A stretch of 22,318 nucleotides of DNA from an uncultured Gemmataceae bacterium (GTDB lineage: Bacteria; Planctomycetota; Planctomycetia; Gemmatales; Gemmataceae), in assembly GCA_937922175.1 (NCBI GenBank), contig CAKZUU010000259.1, positions 1-22,318 of the forward strand, read 5' to 3'. The notes beneath the pieces are model-generated. The model was not told where the DNA came from. It did no database searches and saw nothing but the letters and a program-made list of their open reading frames with translations. Every line of letters begins with the position of its first letter. The first letter of the stretch is position 1. The position numbers were made by a program, and so were the translations under genes. Shown piece by piece: positions 8,746 to 16,165 of this stretch.

Positions 8746-10371
8746 CTAACGATCGTCATTGGACCGGGCGCGGTAGATTCGGCACTGAATCATCGGGTTG
8801 GGCCAGACTTCGATCGACTGATCCCCACCGTAGTAGGGAGGCAAGGTCCGAAAAGTCCAACGGCGGTCGATGGAGACTGTGTTGACCCACTGCCACTTGG
8901 AATCGTCGAGTACTTGTTGGGGCTGCACGATCCACGAGGAGGGGATGAGAAGCCAGTCCCCTGGCTGCACGCGACTTCGACCGGGGATCCAAGGCTGACA
9001 ACCGGCGCGTTCTGCGGCCTCTTGCGTCCCCCAATGGCCGACGTACCAAATTTCACCGACGGCGGACTCGGTTCGGATCCACTCGACGGCGGCCCGCACG
9101 GCCTGAGGTTCTAACTGGGCGTCGGCAAGATCGGTCAGGGCGAAGAAACAGCCGCTGCCCGCGCTCAGTCCTGCGGTCAACCAAATCAATCCCTTTTTCG
9201 GTCGGCTCCATTTCATCGACCGAGCGAGGAGGAGACAACCGACGCTGGCCGACCCCAGGACGCGGCGAGCCGCGGGGAAGGGCGACATCAGAAAGAACCC
9301 TGCGATTTCCACTACGAACCAACAGAGCAACCAGCCGCTGGGCGAGCGAAGCCCCCGCAGCCGCTCTCGCCCTGCCGATCGAGCGACGGCACCGAGAAGC
9401 ACGCCCAGGACAGCGCTTCCCCAAATGGTCAGCATCCATCGACCATAACCCGAACCGATTCGCTCTTCAGGCGGAAGCCAAACGGAGTCGCGTCGATCCT
9501 CACTTAGAGCGTAGCCGGCCAACATCGCGATCCATGCGCCGGCGATGAGAAGCACGGCGCTGCGAAGCCGGGTCATTGATGCCGCCCCCAAAAGGATCAA
9601 GGGGAGGCCGACACTTCCGAGCAAACGAATACCGAAGACCGTCCACCCGAAGCGATCCGCCCAGGACGTCGATTGAGTTTGCCAAGCCAGAAGGAAATGC
9701 GATTGACCGTAACGACTGGCGGTGTAAAGCTCCCACGCGACGAAGATCGTCGCCGCCAGCCCGCAACTGATCGAGCCGAGCCGCACTCGTCCGGAGATCA
9801 GAGCGATCAGGAAGACGACGGGCAGGACCAGCAGACCGGTGTACTTGGTTTGCATGGCCAAACCTGCGGCAAGACCGGCGAGGCCCGCCGCCGACGCACG
9901 ACCACTTCGAGCGGCGCTGAGGAACAGGCGGATCGCCGTGCAGGAGAGGGCAAAAGCGGGGACATCGAGCATGAAGTTGAACGCGGGGAGGAGGAAAGGA
10001 GAAAAGACAATGGCGACGAGAGCCGGTAACGCAACGGCAGGGGCCGCTCGTCGCAACAGGTCGTGCAGCGAGGTCGTCAAGAGGCAAGCGAAAGGAAACA
10101 AGAAGCATTTCAACAGGAAAGGCCGGTCGCCCACTGCGACAAGGCCCAAAGCGAGCCAAAAGGGCAAAACAGGAGGGGCGAGCACTTCATGGGCCGGCTG
10201 GGGGCGATCGTACCAGAATTGCTCAAAACCATAGGGATCCCAGGGCTTCCGAGCGATTTGCCGAGCGACCGCTAGATAGGCAGGATCATCGACACAAGGC
10301 GGTTTGGCGGCATTCAACAAAGTCGTCAGCACCGCCAAGACCCAAGGCCCGATCCACGTCCGTCGCGACAT
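8746..10371 (-). CDS. Membrane glycosyltransferase, GT39/ArnT-PMT type
   Basis: A 541-residue polytopic membrane protein with many hydrophobic segments in the first 400 residues and a soluble C-terminal part. The layout fits lipid-linked-sugar glycosyltransferases of the GT-C fold (GT39, ArnT/PMT-like): one membrane helix, then the acidic pair Asp28-Asp29 in the first external loop (the expected catalytic site), the aromatic loop that follows, and a second conserved FMLDVPAFALS segment. Such enzymes use polyprenyl-phosphate sugars on the outer side of the cytoplasmic membrane to modify lipids or proteins; the acceptor is not predictable. The ATG at 10371 is preferred over the GTG at 10392 because AGGA lies eight bases before it. 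It converges on the hydrolase-like gene with a 40-base gap and is divergent from lipB. Confidence 0.8.
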   Translation of the reverse strand: MSRRTWIGPWVLAVLTTLLNAAKPPCVDDPAYLAVARQIARKPWDPYGFEQFWYDRPQPAHEVLAPPVLPFWLALGLVAVGDRPFLLKCFLFPFACLLTTSLHDLLRRAAPAVALPALVAIVFSPFLLPAFNFMLDVPAFALSCTAIRLFLSAARSGRASAAGLAGLAAGLAMQTKYTGLLVLPVVFLIALISGRVRLGSISCGLAATIFVAWELYTASRYGQSHFLLAWQTQSTSWADRFGWTVFGIRLLGSVGLPLILLGAASMTRLRSAVLLIAGAWIAMLAGYALSEDRRDSVWLPPEERIGSGYGRWMLTIWGSAVLGVLLGAVARSAGRERLRGLRSPSGWLLCWFVVEIAGFFLMSPFPAARRVLGSASVGCLLLARSMKWSRPKKGLIWLTAGLSAGSGCFFALTDLADAQLEPQAVRAAVEWIRTESAVGEIWYVGHWGTQEAAERAGCQPWIPGRSRVQPGDWLLIPSSWIVQPQQVLDDSKWQWVNTVSIDRRWTFRTLPPYYGGDQSIEVWPNPMIQCRIYRARSNDDR

Positions 10372-10429
10372 CGGCGGTATCCTGAAATTCACATCTCACG
10401 CTCGCTGAGGGACATGAACGGACTCGGCT

Positions 10430-10461
10430 CTTCCGGAAGGGAAGCCGCGGAACCCCCGCGG
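10430..10461. promoter_or_regulatory. Palindrome and hairpin between the glycosyltransferase and lipB-like genes
   Basis: A perfect 10-base palindrome CTTCCGGAAG (10430-10439) is followed closely by a hairpin with arms CCGCGG (10445-10450 and 10456-10461) and a five-base loop. They lie in the 179-base divergent spacer, where both genes must have their promoters. A weak -10-like TAGAAT follows at 10488. A role as operator or leader structure is possible but not shown. Confidence 0.35.
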
Positions 10462-10550
10462 ACCTTTCATGCGCCCTAACGGATTGTTAGAATACGAGGA
10501 CCAGCGGCGACGGTGAGATTCGCCCTAAGGGAGAACAGGCGGTTGCCTTC

Positions 10551-11318
10551 GTGTCCACGTTGGAAGTCTATCTTCTGGATCATGTTCCCTTCGAGCAACT
10601 GCTGACGTGGCAGAGGCGCATGGTCTACGAGGTGTCGGGATCGACCGACCGCGCCGTCCTCCTGCTCTGCGAACATGAACCGTTGATCAGCGTGGGACGG
10701 GAAGGCAGTCGTGCCGATATCCGCTTCGACGCGGACGAGTTGCGTCAAAGAAATTGGAGCATTCGCTGGGTCAACCGAGGCGGTGGCTGCACGCTGCATC
10801 TGCCCGGACAGCTGGCCATTTACCCGATTTTCCCGCTTCGTCGCCTGGGTCTCAACCTGCCGACCTATCTCAGCCACCTTCGCGACGTGATGAGAAATGT
10901 TGTGGCGGATGCGAACATTCGCTCCGCTTCGCACGACCCAAGTGGCGTCGCGGTAAATGGCCGGCTGATCGCTCAGGTGGGAGTCGCCGTTCGGAATTGG
11001 GTATCATACTTCGGCACGGTGTTGAACGTGAATCCGGATTTAGAGCCGTTTCGGCGGGTCGATTGCGGCGGTGGAGCGTCGCCCATGACCTCGATTGAGC
11101 GGGAACGACGCTTGTCGATCAATCCGCAACTGGTCCGTCAGCGAATCGTCGAACACATGCGTGAGCGGTTTGGGTTTGATGATTATGTACTGCGGCCGGG
11201 ACGGACCTCCGATGATAGTCGAAACATTCCCCTCCTGAGCCGATCGGTTCATCGCCGCACCTTCGAATCGCTGGGGGCCTTGATCTGGAGCCGCTCGCAG
11301 GAATTTTTTGGGACATGA
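10551..11318 (+). CDS. lipB: LipB-like octanoyltransferase with altered active-site residues
   Basis: LipB moves an octanoyl group from acyl carrier protein to a lysine of lipoyl domains. The 255-residue protein aligns along its length with LipB: EHEPLISVGR (41-50), RGGGCTLHLPGQ (76-87, in place of the usual RGG-VTYHGPGQ), VLNVNPDLEPF (157-167) and Cys172. Several key positions differ. The Lys of the acyl-transfer dyad (E. coli Lys135, in KKICSLG) is Leu139 here (GRLIAQVG). The His before the ALNVN strand is Phe154. The nucleophile Cys sits one position earlier than in the PCG motif of LipB. It is therefore a divergent LipB, and could be an inactive or differently acting member of the LipB/LplA superfamily. 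lipA follows three bases downstream, which supports a lipoate role. The start is GTG at 10551; no strong ribosome site is near it, so it is less certain. Confidence 0.82.
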   Translation: MSTLEVYLLDHVPFEQLLTWQRRMVYEVSGSTDRAVLLLCEHEPLISVGREGSRADIRFDADELRQRNWSIRWVNRGGGCTLHLPGQLAIYPIFPLRRLGLNLPTYLSHLRDVMRNVVADANIRSASHDPSGVAVNGRLIAQVGVAVRNWVSYFGTVLNVNPDLEPFRRVDCGGGASPMTSIERERRLSINPQLVRQRIVEHMRERFGFDDYVLRPGRTSDDSRNIPLLSRSVHRRTFESLGALIWSRSQEFFGT

Positions 11319-11321
11319 GGG

Positions 11322-12224
11322 ATGCGTGCCTTACCTTTGCTGGCGGAACCGCCTCAACGACGCCTGCCCGATTGGCTGAAAAAGCCGCTGCCCCGTGGGA
11401 ACGAAGACTTTTTCACGCAGCGGCTGCTCGATGAATTGCAGCTGCAAACGGTTTGCGTCAATGCGCGATGCCCCAATCAAGCCGAGTGTTGGTCGCGGCG
11501 AACGGCCACCTTCATGATCCTCGGGAACATTTGCACCCGTCCGTGCGGCTTTTGCTCGGTCTCCCGAGGCCAACCCTTGGATGTCGAGGAGGATGAACCG
11601 GAGCGACTCGCCGAAGCTGCTTTCCGCTTGCGGCTGAAACATGTCGTGATCACCTCGGTCACCCGCGACGACCTGCCCGATGGCGGGGCGAATCATTTTC
11701 GCCGATGTATCCTCGCCGTCCGGCTACGAACAGGTGCCGCAGTCGAGGTCTTGACGCCCGATTTTCTCGGCGATCCCAAGGCGCTGGACACGGTGATCGA
11801 CGCGCGACCCGAGGTGTTCAACCACAATCTCGAAACCGTGCCCCGATTATATCGACGTGCCCGCGGTCGGGCTGACTATCAACGGAGCCTTGATCTTCTC
11901 GCTTACGTCAAACGACGCGACCCGTCGATCATCACCAAGACCGGCCTGATGCTGGGTCTGGGCGAAACGGTGGACGAACTGTTTGACGTCCTGGCCGATG
12001 CCCGGGCCGTCGGCTGTGACATCCTGACATTGGGGCAATACCTGGCGCCCACTCTGAAACACATCCCCGTGGCACGGTACGTCCCGCCGAGTGAGTTCGA
12101 TGCCCTCGCGGAGGTTGCGCGTCGCCTCGGCTTTCTCCAAGTCGTTGCCGGACCGTTCGTCCGCTCCAGCTATCACGCTGACGAAATGGTGCGACCCCAT
12201 GCCCATGCCGATCCGAATGCCTGA
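11322..12224 (+). CDS. lipA: Lipoyl synthase (radical SAM)
   Basis: LipA inserts two sulfur atoms into the octanoyl chain bound to a lipoyl domain. The 300-residue protein carries both iron-sulfur cluster motifs: the auxiliary-cluster set CVNARCPNQAEC (Cys45, Cys50, Cys56) and the radical-SAM set CTRPCGFC (Cys71, Cys75, Cys78). The C-terminal RSSYHADE (281-288) provides the conserved Ser ligand of the auxiliary cluster. Length is normal for the family. The ATG at 11322 is three bases after the lipB stop, so the two are almost certainly co-transcribed. The 3' end overlaps the next small gene by 26 bases. All key residues are intact, unlike in its neighbours on either side. Confidence 0.97.
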   Translation: MRALPLLAEPPQRRLPDWLKKPLPRGNEDFFTQRLLDELQLQTVCVNARCPNQAECWSRRTATFMILGNICTRPCGFCSVSRGQPLDVEEDEPERLAEAAFRLRLKHVVITSVTRDDLPDGGANHFRRCILAVRLRTGAAVEVLTPDFLGDPKALDTVIDARPEVFNHNLETVPRLYRRARGRADYQRSLDLLAYVKRRDPSIITKTGLMLGLGETVDELFDVLADARAVGCDILTLGQYLAPTLKHIPVARYVPPSEFDALAEVARRLGFLQVVAGPFVRSSYHADEMVRPHAHADPNA

Positions 12225-12438
12225 TCTCGGCGCCGGTCCGGCCCGTCTAAGCGTGTGGTATGCCGAACACGGCGAGCGCGTCTTGGAAGGCGAACGGATC
12301 GTCGAAGTCCTCACGGAACGGGCCACGTTCGAGATCGTTGCCCCGGCGACGGGGGTGCTCGCGGAAAAACATGCCTTTCCTCAAGATCGGCTCGATCCGG
12401 GTCAGATTCTCGGCATGATCTCCGAGGAGGCCCCGTGA
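12199..12438 (+). CDS. Stand-alone small lipoyl/biotinyl domain with Arg at the attachment site
   Basis: A 79-residue protein that is just one lipoyl/biotinyl domain, like the N-terminus of a dihydrolipoamide acyltransferase (E2). It begins IRMPDLGAG and runs through the two half-barrel repeats to GQILGMI. The hairpin tip normally reads D-K-A, with Lys modified by lipoate; here it reads T-E-R-A (about residues 40-43, bases 12313-12324), so Arg replaces Lys. The fold is well kept (EIVAPATGVL follows), so this is not random decay. It cannot be lipoylated in the usual way. The start could be ATG 12199 or 12205; both overlap the lipA end. The stop overlaps the tmk start as GTGA. It could be a scaffold, a partner of the LipA/LipB proteins, or a decayed carrier. 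Confidence 0.8.
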   Translation: MPMPIRMPDLGAGPARLSVWYAEHGERVLEGERIVEVLTERATFEIVAPATGVLAEKHAFPQDRLDPGQILGMISEEAP

Positions 12439-13076
12439 CCGCATCTTCTCGCCGCCGGCCCGTCTTCCTCGCCCTGGAGGGGATGGATGGCAGTGGTAAA
12501 ACGACGCATCAGGGCTTGCTCGCCGATGATCTGCGTCGGCGAGGAATCGCCGTCACCTGTTGTCGCGATCCGGGTGATACCTGGGTGGGGCAGCGACTCC
12601 GCGAGATCCTCTTGCACTCCCGTGACGACCTGCAGCCGATCACCGAGGCCTTGTTGTTCATGGCCGCCCGCTCCGAGTTGGTTCGGCGAGTGATTCAGCC
12701 GGCCATGCACCGGGGCGAGTGGGTGGTGGGCGACCGCTTTTTGTTATCGACCGTGGTCTACCAGGGACACGCGGCCGATATCGATCCCGAATGGCTGTGG
12801 TCGGTGGGGAGTCGAGCGGCACACGGCGTGCTGCCCGATCTGATCCTCGTCCTCGATTTGCCCGTGGATCTTGCGGTTCGTCGCGCCCGCAAGCAGGACC
12901 GCTTCGAGGCACGTGGGCCGGCTTATCAAGAGCGTGTCCGGCTCGGCTTCCTTCGCGAGGCCGAGCGACACCCGGAGGTCATTCGCATCGTCGATGCCAC
13001 CGGCGACGTGGAAGAGGTGCAGCGGCGAATTCGGCACGAGGTGGAACATGTCTTGGAGCGAGATCCGCGGGCATGA
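12435..13076 (+). CDS. tmk: Thymidylate kinase
   Basis: Tmk phosphorylates dTMP to dTDP using ATP. The 213-residue product has the P-loop LEGMDGSGKTTH (14-25), the RDPGDT segment (44-49, equivalent to EPGGT), the DRF-STVVYQG motif (100-111) that binds the nucleotide, and the LID region RKQDRFE (152-158). The chosen start is the GTG at 12435: it overlaps the stop of the lipoyl-domain gene and has GAGGAGG a few bases upstream. Its 3' end overlaps holB by 29 bases. tmk next to holB is a common arrangement, so the role is secure. Confidence 0.95.
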   Translation: MTASSRRRPVFLALEGMDGSGKTTHQGLLADDLRRRGIAVTCCRDPGDTWVGQRLREILLHSRDDLQPITEALLFMAARSELVRRVIQPAMHRGEWVVGDRFLLSTVVYQGHAADIDPEWLWSVGSRAAHGVLPDLILVLDLPVDLAVRRARKQDRFEARGPAYQERVRLGFLREAERHPEVIRIVDATGDVEEVQRRIRHEVEHVLERDPRA

Positions 13077-14046
13077 TCGGCTCGTGTCGCACTTCCTCGA
13101 ATTGCTCCGACATCGGCGACTCGCCCACGCCTATCTGTTCGTCGGTCCCCGAGGTGTCGGCAAACGACGGTTCGCTCAGCAGTTGGCGAAAAGTTTGTTG
13201 TGCGAGTCGTCGTCGGACCCAATCGACGCTTGTGGAAAGTGCCCCGCCTGTTTCCAAGTGGAATCCGGCACCCATCCCGACCTGATCCTCGTCTCTCGCC
13301 CCGATGACAAGTTGGAACTGTCCATTGACGTGATCCGCGAGATCAGCAGCCGTCTGGCGCTCAAGCCCGCGCGAGGAGGCACGAAAATCGCCATCATTGA
13401 TGATGCCGATGACATGAATGACACCGCCGCCAACGCCTTTTTAAAGACGCTCGAGGAGCCGCCGTCTCATTCATTGTTGATTCTCGTGGCGACCGATGTC
13501 GAGACGCTGTTACCCACCATCGTGTCGCGTTGCCAGGTGGTCCGCTTTACGGCCTTATCGACCTCCGACGTGGTGGAAATTTTGCGGCACCACGGTTGCG
13601 ACGAAGGGCACGCCCAGCGATTGGCAAAGCTCAGCGGCGGCAGCCCGGGTCAGGCCCTTGCCTTGGCTGATGACAATTTATGGGAATTCCGACAGCAGCT
13701 TGCCTCGCGTCTAAGTCAGCGGCCGTGCAACCCGATCGAGTTGGCGGAGAGTTGGCGGACCTTTGTCGAGTCGGCAGGGAAGGACGCCGCCTCGCAACGC
13801 CATCGAGCGGTGCTCTCGATCCAACTTCTCGTCGATCTGCTGTCCCAAGCTTTGAGGTCGGCCCACGGAGCTTTGCCCCCGGACCTCGACGAGGATACCC
13901 GCGACATCGCCACCCGCTTGGCGAAGCGCTGGAACGTGGAGCAACTGCTTGACTTGCTGGATCGCTGCCTCGACGCGGAACGTCAAGTCGATCGCCGTGT
14001 CCAGCTTGCTTTGGTCCTCGATGCCCTGGCAGCGACATTTGCCTGA
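13048..14046 (+). CDS. holB: DNA polymerase III delta' subunit
   Basis: HolB is the delta' subunit of the clamp loader, which places the sliding clamp on DNA. The 332-residue protein has the AAA+ layout: P-loop-like GPRGVGKR (33-40, without the usual Ser/Thr after Lys, as in delta'), a four-Cys zinc module (Cys52, Cys62, Cys65, Cys68), Walker B-like IAIIDDADDM (115-124), LKTLEEPP (132-139) and the SRC motif (160-162). The C-terminal helical domain is shorter and less conserved. It could in principle be annotated as a gamma/tau-like protein, but its length, P-loop change and place after tmk fit delta'. The ATG at 13048 has GAGGTGG upstream. The gene converges on the BNR gene with 21 bases between, and no terminator is obvious. 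Confidence 0.92.
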   Translation: MSWSEIRGHDRLVSHFLELLRHRRLAHAYLFVGPRGVGKRRFAQQLAKSLLCESSSDPIDACGKCPACFQVESGTHPDLILVSRPDDKLELSIDVIREISSRLALKPARGGTKIAIIDDADDMNDTAANAFLKTLEEPPSHSLLILVATDVETLLPTIVSRCQVVRFTALSTSDVVEILRHHGCDEGHAQRLAKLSGGSPGQALALADDNLWEFRQQLASRLSQRPCNPIELAESWRTFVESAGKDAASQRHRAVLSIQLLVDLLSQALRSAHGALPPDLDEDTRDIATRLAKRWNVEQLLDLLDRCLDAERQVDRRVQLALVLDALAATFA

Positions 14047-14067
14047 TGCGAGGCGCTGCCAGCGGGG

Positions 14068-15006
14068 TCAATCAGTCGGCGGATCCATGACCACATGTTT
14101 GATGTGCGTCCGCCTCCAGGTGTAGGTCATGTGGCATCGACCGTCGGATGCTTGAATGATTGCCGGATAGGAATACTCTCCCGGTTCGGTCTCCAAATCC
14201 TCGAAAATTTTCCATGACTGACCATCATCCGACGACGACGCGAGGGAGAGCGGAGTTCGGGCGGTTTTGGAATTATTGAAAATGAGGATCAATTTTCCTG
14301 AGGCGAGCCGCGTGACGTCGATGCCGGCGTTGGGATTGGGCAGGTCGATCGGGGCAGCTGGTGACCATGTCTCTCCGCCGTCGCGGGATTCGGAGCGACA
14401 GATCGCACCCAAGCCGCGAGATCGGCACAGAGCAATGAGACGACCGTCGGCGGTGTCGTAAAGGGTCGGTTGAATCAAGCCATAGGGATGCCCGGGCACT
14501 TCGATCGGACCGAATCTTTTCCAGGTCTTGCCATCGTCCACGGAGCGTTCGACCCAACTGGTCCAAGTGCGATAGCTTTCGACCGAGCTACCGGCCAGGA
14601 TCGTACCGTCGCGGCGTTGGATCGGTTTGGCGCGAATGGGGCCGAGCAGCCCCGCGGGGTATTGTCGCGGCTCGGACCAGGTTTGACCTTGGTCGGTCGA
14701 GAGACGCAGGAAGGTTGTCCAACTCATGGGGTTCGGTCCGACACGATACCACAAAAACAGCGTGCCGACTTGCGAGCGGAACAAGACGGGGTTCCAACAA
14801 GGGACTCCCATTTCGCGGGCGATCATCTCCGGCGGGGACCAGGTTTCGCCATCGCCTCGGGCCAGCCAGATGCGGACGTCTTGGCGTCCCTCGCTGCTGC
14901 CACCGAACCAAGCGGCCAGGAACCTTCCCGGCGCGGCTTCGACGATGGTGGAGGCGTGGCACGAGGGGAAATCGGCTTTGTCGAAAATCATCCGGGCTTT
15001 TTTCAT
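14068..15006 (-). CDS. Cytoplasmic BNR/sialidase-like beta-propeller protein
   Basis: A 312-residue protein of the BNR/Asp-box family, with the fold of sialidases (GH33-like beta-propeller). Four Asp boxes are visible: STDQGQTW (103-110), SVDDGKTW (155-162), SRDGGETW (207-214) and SSDDGQSW (258-265); the first blade also has GDGETW (51-56). There is no signal peptide at the chosen start, so it is probably cytoplasmic, which is unusual for sialidase-like proteins that act on polysaccharides. Sialidase activity is possible but not shown. The ATG at 15006 is one base after the thiolase stop, so the two genes are almost surely one transcript. An upstream in-frame start at 15129 would overlap the thiolase gene and is rejected. 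Confidence 0.85.
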   Translation of the reverse strand: MKKARMIFDKADFPSCHASTIVEAAPGRFLAAWFGGSSEGRQDVRIWLARGDGETWSPPEMIAREMGVPCWNPVLFRSQVGTLFLWYRVGPNPMSWTTFLRLSTDQGQTWSEPRQYPAGLLGPIRAKPIQRRDGTILAGSSVESYRTWTSWVERSVDDGKTWKRFGPIEVPGHPYGLIQPTLYDTADGRLIALCRSRGLGAICRSESRDGGETWSPAAPIDLPNPNAGIDVTRLASGKLILIFNNSKTARTPLSLASSSDDGQSWKIFEDLETEPGEYSYPAIIQASDGRCHMTYTWRRTHIKHVVMDPPTD

Positions 15007-15007
15007 G

Positions 15008-16165
15008 TCAGACCCTCTCGAAGATGGTGGCGATCCCCTGGCCAGCCCCGATGCACATGGTGGCCAGACCGAATCGTGCTTGCCTTCGGACCATTTCGTG
15101 CAGCAGCGTCGTGGCGATGCGGGCGCCACTGGCTCCGAGCGGATGCCCCAACGCGATCGCTCCGCCGTTGACGTTGACGCGGTCCAAGTCGAGCTTCAGA
15201 AGCTTGATCACTGCCAAAGCCTGAGCGGCAAAGGCCTCATTCAGTTCGACAAGGTCGATGTCTTCCAGGCGAAGACCAGCCCGCTGAAGAACTTTGTGGA
15301 CAGCGGGCACCGGACCGATGCCCATGAGGGAGGGATCGACACCGGCAACGGCCATCGCTTTGACTCGTGCGATCGGGGGAAGACCCAACTCGTGAGCTCG
15401 ACGTTCGGACATGAGGAGCAGAGCCGCCGCTCCGACGCTGATTTGGCTCGAATTTCCCGCCGTGACCGTGCCTCCTTGCGGCATGAACGCGGGTTTCAGG
15501 GCCGCCAAACTCTCCGCTGACGTGTCGCGTCGGATCCCCTGATCCTGATGCAGAACTTTTCGCCGCCCCTCTTCGTCGCGCCCCCAGGTGGGGACGATTT
15601 CTTTCTGGAAGCGACCACTGTCGGTCGCGTCGGCGGCTCGTTGGTGGCTGCGAAGAGCGAAGGCATCCTGTTCTTCGCGGGAAATGCGGTAACGAAGGGC
15701 GAGATTCTCCGCGGTCAAGCCCATGTTCAAGACCGCCGGGCTGTGTTTGCGCAACAAGCGTGGGCTGATCGATACCCCAGTATCCATCGGCAGGTGATGC
15801 ATGTGTTCGACACCGCCGGCGATCTGGACGTCTTCGCAACCCGCGAGGATGCTCATGGCCGCCTGATGAATCGCTTGCAGGGACGAACCGCATAGCCGAT
15901 TCACGGTCACTCCGCCAATCTCCAAGGGCAAATCGGCGATGAGGGCCGCATTCCGCGCGATGTTGAAGCCTTGCTCCTCGTGCTGCTTGACACAGCCCCA
16001 ATGAATGTCTTCCACTTCATGGGGAGAAAGACCGACCCGGGACAGCAGGCCTACCATCAGGTCCGCGGACAGATCGTCGGCCCGAGTATCCCGGAAATAA
16101 CCTTTGTCCGCTTGGGCCCGTGCGATGGGGGTTCGGACGGCGTCAATGATGACGGCGTGGGACAT
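15008..16165 (-). CDS. fadA: FadA-like 3-ketoacyl-CoA thiolase
   Basis: A 385-residue thiolase that cleaves 3-ketoacyl-CoA with CoA, the last step of fatty acid beta-oxidation. It closely resembles E. coli FadA: VNRLCGSS (Cys92 nucleophile), VEHMHHLPM, GLTAENLA, NEAFAAQ, GGAIALGHPLGASGAR (His341) and MCIGAGQG (Cys371). These match the catalytic Cys-His-Cys of the family. The ending FGLATMCIGAGQGIATIFERV-like stretch is almost the same as in FadA. No fadB-like gene is adjacent, unlike the usual fadBA operon, so the partner must be elsewhere. The ATG at 16165 lies inside the 3' end of the mfnB-like gene (23-base overlap). Confidence 0.92.
   Translation of the reverse strand: MSHAVIIDAVRTPIARAQADKGYFRDTRADDLSADLMVGLLSRVGLSPHEVEDIHWGCVKQHEEQGFNIARNAALIADLPLEIGGVTVNRLCGSSLQAIHQAAMSILAGCEDVQIAGGVEHMHHLPMDTGVSISPRLLRKHSPAVLNMGLTAENLALRYRISREEQDAFALRSHQRAADATDSGRFQKEIVPTWGRDEEGRRKVLHQDQGIRRDTSAESLAALKPAFMPQGGTVTAGNSSQISVGAAALLLMSERRAHELGLPPIARVKAMAVAGVDPSLMGIGPVPAVHKVLQRAGLRLEDIDLVELNEAFAAQALAVIKLLKLDLDRVNVNGGAIALGHPLGASGARIATTLLHEMVRRQARFGLATMCIGAGQGIATIFERV

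Noticed and set aside
9500..10159. A 219-codon - strand frame inside the glycosyltransferase
   Set aside because: It is another frame of the same strand as a clear membrane protein; its content is Arg/Pro-rich shadow sequence.
10465..10493. Promoter TTTCAT / TAGAAT before the lipB-like gene
   Set aside because: The -35 match is poor; only the -10-like TAGAAT is reasonable, so I do not list it as a promoter.
14470..15520. Long + strand frames across the BNR and thiolase genes
   Set aside because: Both - strand genes are strongly supported by motifs; the + strand translations are low-complexity shadows.
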